Notes: a model not told the origin generated them from the sequence alone. A DNA stretch of 6,993 bases from Pseudomonadota bacterium (GCA_021847385.1 JAJZTV010000108.1:1-6993), one strand, 5' to 3'. Shown: positions 1 to 5,517, numbered from the stretch's first letter. Numbers and translations are program-made.

Positions 1-820
1 CATCCGCGGCCTGGTGACCCTGCCCGATGTCTATTTACGCATCAACGAGCTGATCGAAGACCCCAACAGTTCGAGCAATGACATTGCGCGCGTGGTCAAG
101 CAGGATGCCAGCTTCACCATGCGCCTGCTGAAGTTGGCCAACAGCGCCCTGTACAGCTTCCCGTCCGCGATCGATTCGGTGGACAAGGCCATCGCCATCA
201 TCGGCACCGCACAGGTGCGCAACCTGGCCTTGTCGCTCTCGGTGGCACGCAGCTTCGCCGGCCTGCCCAACGACCTGGTCTCGATGGAAAACTTCTGGAA
301 GCATAGCCTGCTGTGTGCCCTATCGGCCCGCCATCTCGCCAAACTGACACGCCGGTGCGAGCCGGATGCGCTGTTCACAGCCGGCCTGCTGCATGACATC
401 GGCGAACTCATCATCTTCAACCGCTTGCCGCAGCAGGCCAAGCAAGCCCTGACGACTGTGTTGGATGCCGAAGGCGAGCTCCCGATCTATCAGGCCGAGC
501 GCGCGACCATGGGCTTCGACCACAGCGCCGTCGGCGGCGAGCTGGCCCGGGCGTGGAACCTGCCGGCGCTGCTGGAAGAGTGCATTTCGCACCACCACAA
601 CCTGGCCAAGGCCGACAAGCATCCGCGCGAGGTCGCCTTGATCCACTTGGCGAACATCATCGCCCAGATGGCCGAGATCGACAGCACCGAGTTGGATGAC
701 GTCGAGCCGATCGACCCGAAGGCATGGGAAGTCACCGGACTCGATGCCGAGGTGATCGAACCGACCATGCGTGCCGCGCAAGGCGAGCTCGCCGAAGTCG
801 AAAAGCTGTTCCTGGAATAA
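1..820 (+). CDS. HDOD domain signalling protein (5' end cut by window)
   Basis: HDOD proteins are non-enzymatic or weakly conserved relatives of HD phosphohydrolases that act in bacterial signalling, often tied to motility, biofilm or c-di-GMP circuits. The reading frame is already open at base 2 (IRGLVTLPDVYLRINE), which matches the start of the HDOD fold. The GTG at 14 is therefore probably internal and the true start lies upstream of the window. Visible family features are the opening LPDVYLRINELIEDPNSSS, the helix FWKHSLLCALSARHLAK, the HD pair in AGLLHDIGEL (bases 392-397), GFDHSAVGGELARAWNLP, and the late ISHHHN histidine cluster. The TAA stop is at 818-820, and cheD begins 22 nt later on the same strand, so the two are probably co-transcribed. 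That makes a chemotaxis or surface-behaviour role plausible, but this is inferred from context. The family is clear; the specific function is unknown. Confidence 0.88.
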   Translation, partial: IRGLVTLPDVYLRINELIEDPNSSSNDIARVVKQDASFTMRLLKLANSALYSFPSAIDSVDKAIAIIGTAQVRNLALSLSVARSFAGLPNDLVSMENFWKHSLLCALSARHLAKLTRRCEPDALFTAGLLHDIGELIIFNRLPQQAKQALTTVLDAEGELPIYQAERATMGFDHSAVGGELARAWNLPALLEECISHHHNLAKADKHPREVALIHLANIIAQMAEIDSTELDDVEPIDPKAWEVTGLDAEVIEPTMRAAQGELAEVEKLFLE

Positions 821-842
821 TCCAGGCGGAGCACCCGCGACC

Positions 843-1475
843 ATGGCCATCGCCCACTCTCTCCCGCCTGCCCTGCCCGGCTTCGAGCATATCCGCCGTC
901 GCTGGGACGACAACCTCGGCACGGTCAACGCCCGCATCCTGCCTGGCGAGCTCTATGTAACCGCGAGCGACGAAGGGGTGACCACGACGCTAGGTTCCTG
1001 CATTTCGGCCTGCATCCGCGACCGCGTCAGCGGCATCGGCGGCATGAACCACTTCATGCTGCCGAGCGATGGCAGCGATCCCGCAGCGCTCAAGGCCTCC
1101 AACCTGAGTGCGGCCACCCGCTATGGCAATCATGCGATGGAACATCTAATCAACGCGATCATGCGTAACGGCGGCCGGCGCGAGAACCTGGAGGTCAAGA
1201 TATTCGGCGGCGGCCGCATCATCGCCAACATGACCGACGTCGGCCTGCGCAACATCGCCTTCGTTCGGCACTACTTGGCGATGGAGGGCTTGCAAATCGC
1301 CTCGCAAGACGTCGGCGATGTCTTTCCGCGCATGGTCGCCTACTTTCCAGCTACCGGTCGCGTACGCGTGAAACGGCTGCGCTCGCTGCACAACAACACG
1401 ATTGCCAGCCAAGAACAAAAATACATCGAAAGCATCAAGCGGCAACCGGTTTCCGGCGATGTGGAGTTGTTCTGA
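843..1475 (+). CDS. cheD: Chemoreceptor glutamine deamidase CheD
   Basis: CheD deamidates specific glutamines in methyl-accepting chemotaxis proteins and, in species with CheC, binds that phosphatase; it is cytosolic. The 210-residue protein shows the family core LPGELYVTASDEGVTTTLGS followed by CISACIRD. The putative catalytic triad is Thr47, Cys53 (in GSCI) and His70 (in NHFMLP). The Cys-to-His spacing of 17 and Thr-to-Cys spacing of 6 match what I recall for the Thermotoga enzyme. Downstream come KIFGGGRI and the RNIAFVRHYLAMEGL segment, also typical. ATG 843 is chosen because GGAG at 828-831 lies about 11 nt upstream; extending the frame to 771 would run into the HDOD gene. The only che partner visible is the upstream HDOD gene; no cheB, cheR or cheA is in the window. 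Identity is firm, while the exact receptor substrates are unknown. Confidence 0.95.
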   Translation: MAIAHSLPPALPGFEHIRRRWDDNLGTVNARILPGELYVTASDEGVTTTLGSCISACIRDRVSGIGGMNHFMLPSDGSDPAALKASNLSAATRYGNHAMEHLINAIMRNGGRRENLEVKIFGGGRIIANMTDVGLRNIAFVRHYLAMEGLQIASQDVGDVFPRMVAYFPATGRVRVKRLRSLHNNTIASQEQKYIESIKRQPVSGDVELF

Positions 1476-1492
1476 GCCGGTTTCCGGCCAGA

Positions 1493-1509
1493 TTCGCCGC
1501 AGCGGCGAA
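1493..1509 (+). other. GC-rich hairpin after cheD
   Basis: A perfect 7-bp inverted repeat, TTCGCCG, a three-base loop CAG, then CGGCGAA, followed by AAATC rather than a T-run. It lies 18 nt past the cheD stop and could slow or end transcription or protect the 3' end of the mRNA. It lacks the U-tract of an intrinsic terminator, so the role is uncertain. A smaller GCCGG-TTT-CCGGC hairpin sits just before it at 1476-1488. Confidence 0.35.
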
Positions 1510-1531
1510 AATCGGCCTAGAATGAAGCGGT

Positions 1532-1550
1532 GTGGCATTCCCCTTGCCAC
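1532..1550 (+). promoter_or_regulatory. Inverted repeat upstream of the PRK-like gene
   Basis: GTGGCA and TGCCAC form a perfect 6-bp dyad separated by 7 bases. It lies between a weak -10-like TAGAAT (1518-1523, no convincing -35) and the AGGAGG ribosome binding site at 1563-1568. It could be an operator or an mRNA stem in the 5' leader. The 7-base gap is reminiscent of LysR-type half-site spacing, but the T-N11-A rule is not met, so no regulator is assigned. Confidence 0.3.
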
Positions 1551-1574
1551 TTAAGCCTGCATAGGAGGACACCG

Positions 1575-2522
1575 ATGTCAGCAAGGCATCCCATTGTCGC
1601 GATGACGGGTTCGACCGGCTCCGGCCTGTCGACCGTACGGCATGCGTTCAAGGATATCTTCCGTCGGCTCGACATCAAACCGGCCATCGTCCATGGCGAT
1701 GGCTTCCGCCGCTATTCCGAGCGGCAGTTCACCGCGCTGCTGCAAGAAGCGCGCGGCAGCGGCCGCCACCTGTCCTGGTTCGGACCGGAGTGCAATCACT
1801 TCCAAGAATTGGAGGCCTTCTTCAAGGCCTATGCCGAAACGGGTAGCGGCATCACCCGCGACTATGCCCATAATGCGGCGCGCGCACGCGAGTTGGCCGT
1901 GGCGGTTGGCGAGTTCACGCCCTGGCAACCGCTGCCGCCCGGCAGCGATCTCCTGTTCTACGAAGGTCAGCATGGCGGCGTGGTGGCCCAGACTTGGACC
2001 CGGCGCAAGGTCGATGCCCGCCACTTTCCGGCCGAGATCGACCGCCGCGTCGGCCGCAAAGGCGTGGATGTCGCCCAGTATGTGGATCTGCTCATCGGCG
2101 TGGTGCCCGCGATCAACCTGGAATGGATTCAGAAAATCCACCGCGATTGCAACAAGGCACAATGCACGCAGGAAGAAACGGTGGAAACGATCCTGCGTCG
2201 GATGGATGACTATATCCATTACATCGTGCCGCAATTCGGCCTGACCGACGTCAACATCCAACGCATGCCTCTGGTGGACACCTCCAACCCTTTCGTCGCA
2301 CGCGACGTGCCGCAGGCGGACGAATCCATCCTGGTCATCCATTTCCGCGACCGCGAGCGCCACGATTTCACCGAACTGATGCGCCGCATTCCAGACGCGC
2401 GCATGTCGCGGCCGACCACGATGATCGCCCCCGGCGGCAAGCTCAAACATGCCCTGGAGGCAATCTGCTCACCCATACTGCGCGAGCTGATGGAGCAGCG
2501 GCAGCAGGCCTTGGCCGCCTAG
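1575..2522 (+). CDS. Phosphoribulokinase-family protein (divergent PRK homologue)
   Basis: Proteobacterial-type PRK phosphorylates ribulose-5-phosphate with ATP to give RuBP for the Calvin cycle; this is a 315-residue homologue. The start ATG 1575 has AGGAGG at 1563-1568. Visible features are the P-loop GSTGSGLST (12-20), GDGFRRY (41-47), SWFGPECNHFQELE (67-80), FTPWQPLP (114-121), Walker-B-like LLFYEGQHGG (126-135), VVPAINLEWIQKIHRD (176-191), DDYIHYIVPQF (211-221), VDTSNPFVARD (234-244) and APGGKL (285-290). The P-loop, Asp42, Glu130, Lys187, Arg190 and Asp191 are kept. Classical PRK reads GDSFHRY with an Arg two residues later; here the His is Arg45 and that Arg is Glu49. The Arg four residues after the catalytic Asp is Ala195. 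A basic segment (about 138-164) is roughly 22 residues longer than in typical forms. No rubisco or cbb gene is nearby. Family membership is sure; ribulose-5-phosphate as substrate is not. Confidence 0.85.
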   Translation: MSARHPIVAMTGSTGSGLSTVRHAFKDIFRRLDIKPAIVHGDGFRRYSERQFTALLQEARGSGRHLSWFGPECNHFQELEAFFKAYAETGSGITRDYAHNAARARELAVAVGEFTPWQPLPPGSDLLFYEGQHGGVVAQTWTRRKVDARHFPAEIDRRVGRKGVDVAQYVDLLIGVVPAINLEWIQKIHRDCNKAQCTQEETVETILRRMDDYIHYIVPQFGLTDVNIQRMPLVDTSNPFVARDVPQADESILVIHFRDRERHDFTELMRRIPDARMSRPTTMIAPGGKLKHALEAICSPILRELMEQRQQALAA

Positions 2523-2550
2523 GTACCAGCCCTGCACCGGATTAACGCGG

Positions 2551-2823
2551 ATGCCCTATTCAAGACCGTCCCTTGGCCGTTTCCCGATCTTGCTCTGGCT
2601 GGGATTCGCCCTCTGGTTCGGCTTTAAGCCTGGTGTGCCCGTATCATGGGTAATCGGCAAATCCGAGTCCGCCGGCTTGCAGCACTTGGGCAAGCCGGCC
2701 TACGACCAGTTGCCGTGCACCCTCGGCGCCACCTTCGCCGAGGTCGATGGCGACCATGGCGCAACACCGTCGAATGCCGCCGGCATCGTGGTCGCCTGGC
2801 TCAAGGTACGCAGCGACAAATAG
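2551..2823 (+). CDS. Small hypothetical protein with N-terminal hydrophobic segment
   Basis: This 90-residue protein is not one I recognise. Codon third positions are strongly G/C, like the neighbouring genes, which supports real coding. Residues 11-25 (FPILLWLGFALWFGF) form a hydrophobic stretch after a short basic N-terminus (RPSLGR), suggesting a membrane anchor or uncleaved signal. The rest is soluble and polar-to-mixed, with a single cysteine at position 56 in DQLPCTLG. It starts 28 nt after the PRK-like stop, close enough to be read on the same transcript. No good Shine-Dalgarno precedes ATG 2551, only GCGG directly adjacent, so the start is uncertain. A later in-frame GTG would remove the hydrophobic part. 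No function is proposed. Confidence 0.55.
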   Translation: MPYSRPSLGRFPILLWLGFALWFGFKPGVPVSWVIGKSESAGLQHLGKPAYDQLPCTLGATFAEVDGDHGATPSNAAGIVVAWLKVRSDK

Positions 2824-2865
2824 CCCTGGCTACATCGAAACCACGCCTGCGACGAACAGACGGGC

Positions 2866-2871
2866 TATAGT
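2866..2871 (+). promoter_or_regulatory. Weak -10-like element upstream of the 77-residue protein
   Basis: TATAGT matches five of six bases of the sigma70 -10 consensus and lies 43 nt before the next start codon. No convincing -35 hexamer is found at 16-18 bp upstream. Between it and the ribosome binding site lies a small dyad, GATAA (2883-2887) and TTATC (2894-2898) with a 6-base gap, which may be an operator or leader hairpin. Support is weak. Confidence 0.25.
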
Positions 2872-2914
2872 AAAGGCGCCAAGATAATAGCGGTTATCGC
2901 AAGGAGTTCAGCTT

Positions 2915-3148
2915 ATGGCCATGGACGAAACCAAGACCCGCGTCGTCATCTTGACCGACGCCTATCGAATCAGCGGCCAGATCGACCTCGTGCCCGGCGC
3001 GCGCATCACCGATTTCCTGCATGAAGCCCGCGCCTTCATCGCCGTCACCCACGCCGAGGTTTGGGAAATCGGCGGCCGGAAAGTGCTCGCCGCCCCCTTC
3101 ATCAATGTCAGCCGCGACCATATCCACGTCGTTACGCCGGAAAGCTGA
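2915..3148 (+). CDS. Small conserved protein, DUF6812-like
   Basis: The protein has 77 residues, preceded by AAGGAG at 2901-2906, which is 8 nt from ATG 2915; a second ATG at 2921 is also in frame. The sequence alternates short hydrophobic stretches (RVVILTDAYRISGQIDL, DFLHEARAFIAVTHAEVW, GRKVLAAPFINVSRDHIHVV), which suggests a compact, mostly beta fold. The pattern of an opening strand, a G-x-I/L motif, then RITDFLHEARAFIAVT resembles short proteins grouped as DUF6812, whose function is unknown. That assignment is from memory of the pattern, not a search. No signal peptide or membrane segment is visible, so it is probably cytosolic. It may have its own promoter in the 91-nt gap before it. 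A GC-rich hairpin follows the stop. Confidence 0.75.
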   Translation: MAMDETKTRVVILTDAYRISGQIDLVPGARITDFLHEARAFIAVTHAEVWEIGGRKVLAAPFINVSRDHIHVVTPES

Positions 3149-3164
3149 TTCGAGTTGAATCGCC

Positions 3165-3180
3165 GAGCGCTGCCGCGCTC
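3165..3180 (+). other. GC-rich hairpin after the DUF6812-like gene
   Basis: GAGCGC and GCGCTC form a perfect 6-bp stem with loop TGCC, 16 nt after the stop codon at 3146-3148. There is no T-run (AAGCAGTAAAA follows), so it is not a standard intrinsic terminator. It may still mark the 3' end of that transcript, separating it from the promoter at 3219. Confidence 0.35.
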
Positions 3181-3218
3181 AAGCAGTAAAACATGGGCCG
3201 GCTCCTGACAGGTTGCCG

Positions 3219-3247
3219 TTGACAGCCGGGCGGGCAGCCCGAATAAT
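3219..3247 (+). promoter_or_regulatory. Near-consensus sigma70 promoter
   Basis: TTGACA (3219-3224, exact -35 consensus), a 17-bp spacer, then AATAAT (3242-3247, five of six of the -10 consensus). This is the best promoter in the window. Transcription would start near 3253-3255 and run through the leader and terminator at 3377-3410 towards the EamA gene at 3442. Confidence 0.65.
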
Positions 3248-3253
3248 TGGATC

Positions 3254-3355
3254 ATGACTGCACTTCACCAGCCCTCCATCCGAATCAAGCCGTGCCTGCG
3301 CCTGCGCGTATGGCGCAGTGTCATGCCGTCTGGGGCCTGGAGTCGAATGTACTAA
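3254..3355 (+). CDS. Possible 33-residue leader peptide
   Basis: A short ORF begins with ATG at 3254, exactly where transcription from the promoter at 3219-3247 is expected to start, so it would be translated as a leaderless mRNA; no Shine-Dalgarno is visible. It encodes MTALHQPSIRIKPCL and then a segment dense in Arg, Leu and Trp (RLRVWRS), ending in WSRMY and TAA at 3353-3355. Five of 33 residues are Arg and three are Trp counting the final WS. The ORF covers both the proposed strand 1 and the antiterminator strand, as expected for ribosome-controlled attenuation. It may equally be a chance ORF; without homologues it is only a candidate. Confidence 0.25.
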   Translation: MTALHQPSIRIKPCLRLRVWRSVMPSGAWSRMY

Positions 3356-3376
3356 GTAATTAACAGCACCGAATCC

Positions 3377-3410
3377 AAAAAGGCCACAGACACCCTCTGT
3401 GGCCTTTTTT
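3377..3410 (+). terminator. Intrinsic terminator (possibly regulated) before the EamA gene
   Basis: A perfect 9-bp stem, GGCCACAGA (3382-3390) and TCTGTGGCC (3396-3404), has a 5-base loop CACCC. It is flanked by AAAAA on the left and TTTTTT then ATTTT on the right. The flanking A and T tracts extend the stem and make it potentially bidirectional. It lies downstream of its own promoter and only 32 nt before the next start codon, which suggests regulated read-through rather than a simple gene end. Confidence 0.9.
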
Positions 3411-3441
3411 ATTTTGCAGTCCGTATCCGCAGGAGAATGAG

Positions 3442-4329
3442 ATGTCGTTACCGGCCGCCTTTTTATCGGTGATCCTGATCTGGTCGACCACGCCGCTTGC
3501 CATCAAATGGAGTGCGCTCGCCGCCGGGCCGAGCTTTGCCGTATTTGCACGCATGGCGCTCGGCGTGCTGCTCAGCCTCGTCCTGGCCGGTATCCTGCGC
3601 ATTCGCCTGCCGTTGCACCGCAAGGCCTGGCAGACCTACCTCGTCGGCGGCATCAGCGTATTCCTCGCCATGAGCCTGACCTACTGGTCGTCGCAATACA
3701 TTAGCTCCGGCCTGATCTCGGTGCTGTTCGGCCTATCGCCGCTGATCACCGGGGTGGCAGCCGCCTACTGGCTGGAAGAACAGTCCCTGACCCCGACCAA
3801 ACTCGCCGGCATGCTGCTTGGCCTGGGCGGCCTGGCCTTGGTGTTCCATGAGAGCCTGGAACTGGGCGGCCATGCCTTGGCCGGTATCAGTGCCCTACTC
3901 GGTGCCGTATTGGCCCAATCCATCGGCCTAGTTTGGATCAAGCGGATCGGCGACAACAGCTCGCCGGTCGCGCTCAATCTGGGCGGACTGTTGGTGGCGC
4001 TGCCGCTGTTCTTTTTGGTTTGGTTGTGGCGCGATGGCCACTGGCCGACGGCCCTGCCCGAACGCGCCGGCGCCGCCATACTTTATCTAGCGCTCTTTGG
4101 CTCGGTGATCGGCTTCGTGGCCTATTTTTATATGATCCGCCACATGCAGGCCGGCAGCGTCGCCCTGATCACGTTGATCACACCGGTGCTGGCCCTGCTG
4201 CTCGGCCATCGCCTGGATGGCGAAGCGGTAAGCAACCTGGTCTGGCTGGGTACCGGCGGCATCATGGCCGGCCTCAGCCTGCACCAATGGGGCGAGCGCT
4301 GGCTCAGGGCGATCGCCGTCCGTCGGTGA
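3442..4329 (+). CDS. EamA/DMT-family inner membrane transporter
   Basis: The 295-residue protein belongs to the drug/metabolite transporter superfamily, whose members mostly export small metabolites such as amino acids across the inner membrane; the substrate here is unknown. About ten hydrophobic segments can be read, roughly at residues 4-22, 33-53, 65-83, 88-109, 119-135, 146-166, 176-196, 209-229, 238-257 and 264-281. They form two EamA repeats. Repeat 1 carries FGLSPLITGVAAAYWLEEQSL (91-115 region) and repeat 2 the matching ITPVLALLLGHRLDGE (246-261), the usual signature at the end of each half. Length is normal for the family. The start ATG 3442 has AGGAG at 3431-3435, 6 nt away. The gene is preceded by a promoter, leader and terminator, suggesting control by attenuation, possibly by the exported compound. 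It converges on the pilU-type gene with a 35-nt gap. Confidence 0.92.
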   Translation: MSLPAAFLSVILIWSTTPLAIKWSALAAGPSFAVFARMALGVLLSLVLAGILRIRLPLHRKAWQTYLVGGISVFLAMSLTYWSSQYISSGLISVLFGLSPLITGVAAAYWLEEQSLTPTKLAGMLLGLGGLALVFHESLELGGHALAGISALLGAVLAQSIGLVWIKRIGDNSSPVALNLGGLLVALPLFFLVWLWRDGHWPTALPERAGAAILYLALFGSVIGFVAYFYMIRHMQAGSVALITLITPVLALLLGHRLDGEAVSNLVWLGTGGIMAGLSLHQWGERWLRAIAVRR

Positions 4330-4345
4330 GCACCGGGCCGGCCTG

Positions 4346-4373
4346 CTGCCTGAATCGAACCGACTCAGGGCAG
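4346..4373. other. Imperfect hairpin between convergent genes
   Basis: CTGCCTGA (4346-4353) can pair with TCAGGGCAG (4365-4373), leaving one bulged G and an 11-base loop. It spans the gap between the two convergent stop codons and overlaps the end of the pilU-type gene. There is no T-run on either side, so a terminator role is only a guess. Confidence 0.2.
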
Positions 4374-5489
4374 GTTCGGCAGATCGCCCGGCAACGGCGG
4401 TAGGATGCTGCGCTCTTCGGCGGCTTGTTGCCGCTCGCCATGGATGAGCAGGTGGAATTGACGCGGCGAATCGGCATTGGCCTCGGCCTCGCCGTAGCTG
4501 ATCTTGCCCTCTCGATGAAGCTTGGCCAGAGCCTGATCGAAGGTCTGCGACTCGGCCATCAGGTGTTCTTCCATGCGCTGCTTGATCTCGTCCAAGCGCC
4601 CTTCGCGGATCAATTGCTGCATGCCGGGGTCGACAATGAAGATCTCCAGGGCGGCCACCCGCTGGCCGTCGACCGTGCGCACCAAGCGCTGGGCGACGAT
4701 GGCGACCAGACACGACGCCAAGTCGAACAGGACGGTGTTGCGCTGATCGAGCGGGAAGAAGTTGACGATGCGGGTCAACGCCTGATGGCTGTTGATGGCA
4801 TGCAGCGAGGACAGGCACAACTGGCCGGTATTGGCGTAATTGATGACGTGATGCATGGTCTGGCGGTCACGGGTCTCGCCGATCATGATCATGTCCGGTG
4901 CCTCGCGCAGGGCATTGATCAAGGCACTGTCGTACGATTCGGTGTCGGCCCCGATCTCGCGCTGGCTGATCACGGCCTGCTTGCGTTGAAACACAAACTC
5001 GACCGGGTCTTCCACAGTCAGGATATGTCCCGGCATATTGGCGTTGCGATGCTCGACCATGGCGGCCATGGTGGTGGACTTGCCGGAACCCGTGGCGCCG
5101 ACCACCAGGATCAGACCATGCTTTTCCATGGCCAGCCGACCGAGGATTTCAGGCAGCGCCAAATCAACCAGCGCCGGCACTGTCGAGGACAGCCGCCGGA
5201 CGACCATGGCAACGGTGCCACGTTGACGGTAGAGATTGACCCGAAAGCGACCGACACCGTCCAGGCTGTAACCGAAATTGAGTTCGTTGCGCGCCTCGAA
5301 CTGCTGTACCCGGCCGGCATCCATCAACTCATAGGCCAACTGCTTGACGCCTTCGGCAGTCAAATCCGGCATCGCGACGGGATGGACGACGCCGGCCACC
5401 TTGATGCCGACCGGCGCGCCGGCCGTGAAGAACAAGTCGGATGCCTGCTTCTGAACCATAGCCTGGAGAAACTGCACGATTGTCGACAT
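4365..5489 (-). CDS. pilU: PilU-type twitching motility / pilus retraction ATPase
   Basis: PilT/PilU proteins are hexameric cytoplasmic ATPases that power type IV pilus retraction; PilU usually assists PilT. The 374-residue protein contains an N-terminal ASDLFFTAG segment (16-24), Walker A GATGSGKST (131-139), the Asp box ILTVEDPVEF (156-165), Walker B DMIMIGETRD (199-208) and a His box with His230 (CLSSLHAINS). The stretch HQALTRIVNFFPLDQR (235-250) and the absence of the PilT AIRNLIRE motif (here GMQQLIREG, 289-297) favour PilU over PilT. Length fits PilU (about 380). The C-terminus ends in a proline-rich tail (LPPLPGDLPNLP). The start at 5487-5489 has GGGGAG (complement of 5494-5499) 4 nt upstream. 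pilT is not adjacent in this window, unlike the common pilT-pilU pair. A second PilT paralogue is the alternative. Confidence 0.87.
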   Translation of the reverse strand: MSTIVQFLQAMVQKQASDLFFTAGAPVGIKVAGVVHPVAMPDLTAEGVKQLAYELMDAGRVQQFEARNELNFGYSLDGVGRFRVNLYRQRGTVAMVVRRLSSTVPALVDLALPEILGRLAMEKHGLILVVGATGSGKSTTMAAMVEHRNANMPGHILTVEDPVEFVFQRKQAVISQREIGADTESYDSALINALREAPDMIMIGETRDRQTMHHVINYANTGQLCLSSLHAINSHQALTRIVNFFPLDQRNTVLFDLASCLVAIVAQRLVRTVDGQRVAALEIFIVDPGMQQLIREGRLDEIKQRMEEHLMAESQTFDQALAKLHREGKISYGEAEANADSPRQFHLLIHGERQQAAEERSILPPLPGDLPNLP

Positions 5490-5517
5490 GATGCTCCCCT
5501 CATCCTTATATAGGCGC

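Larger units (their letters stand above)
3254..3410 (+). ncRNA. Putative attenuator leader RNA (or stand-alone small RNA)
   Basis: This is the stretch between the predicted start of transcription and the end of an intrinsic terminator, about 157 nt. It contains a perfect hairpin CTGCGC-GTATG-GCGCAG (3302-3318); the CTGCGC arm is a tandem repeat with 3296-3301. It also holds TCTGGGGCCT (3329-3338), identical at nine of ten positions to TCTGTGGCCT in the terminator's 3' arm (3396-3405). The upstream copy can therefore pair with the terminator's 5' arm, giving 10 of 11 pairs between 3328-3338 and 3381-3391, and would block terminator formation. CCAGCCCT (3268-3275) could in turn pair with 3332-3340, with one bulge, releasing the terminator. 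This is the layout of transcription attenuation or a riboswitch controlling the downstream exporter. An independent small RNA is the alternative. No known riboswitch class was recognised. Confidence 0.45.

Noticed and set aside
14..16. GTG as the true start of the HDOD gene
   Set aside because: The upstream in-frame residues IRGL continue the family's N-terminal pattern and no ribosome binding site can be seen, so the gene is more likely truncated by the window edge.
320..937. Minus-strand open frame opposite the HDOD and cheD genes
   Set aside because: It overlaps two genes with clear domains and has no homology signal of its own.
1578..2450. Long minus-strand open frame (about 290 codons) opposite the PRK-like gene
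   Set aside because: It lies entirely under a well-supported PRK-family gene, shows no recognisable domain and is expected in GC-rich DNA as a mirror of biased codon use.
3254..3410. 6S RNA, tmRNA or tRNA-like gene
   Set aside because: The segment lacks the long symmetrical stem of 6S RNA, the tmRNA tag and acceptor features, and a valid tRNA cloverleaf.
4087..4818. Minus-strand open frame overlapping the EamA end and the pilU 3' half
   Set aside because: It overlaps two confident genes, is low-complexity with many Arg/Ala/Pro residues, and has no family resemblance.
5507..5512. TATATA as the -10 element of the pilU-type gene
   Set aside because: It would leave only about ten bases of leader before the start codon and has no -35 partner; TATACT at 5518-5523 is slightly better.
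4425..5513. Long plus-strand open frame (about 362 codons) opposite pilU
   Set aside because: The minus strand encodes a full PilU-type ATPase with all Walker and box motifs; the plus frame has no recognisable domain.
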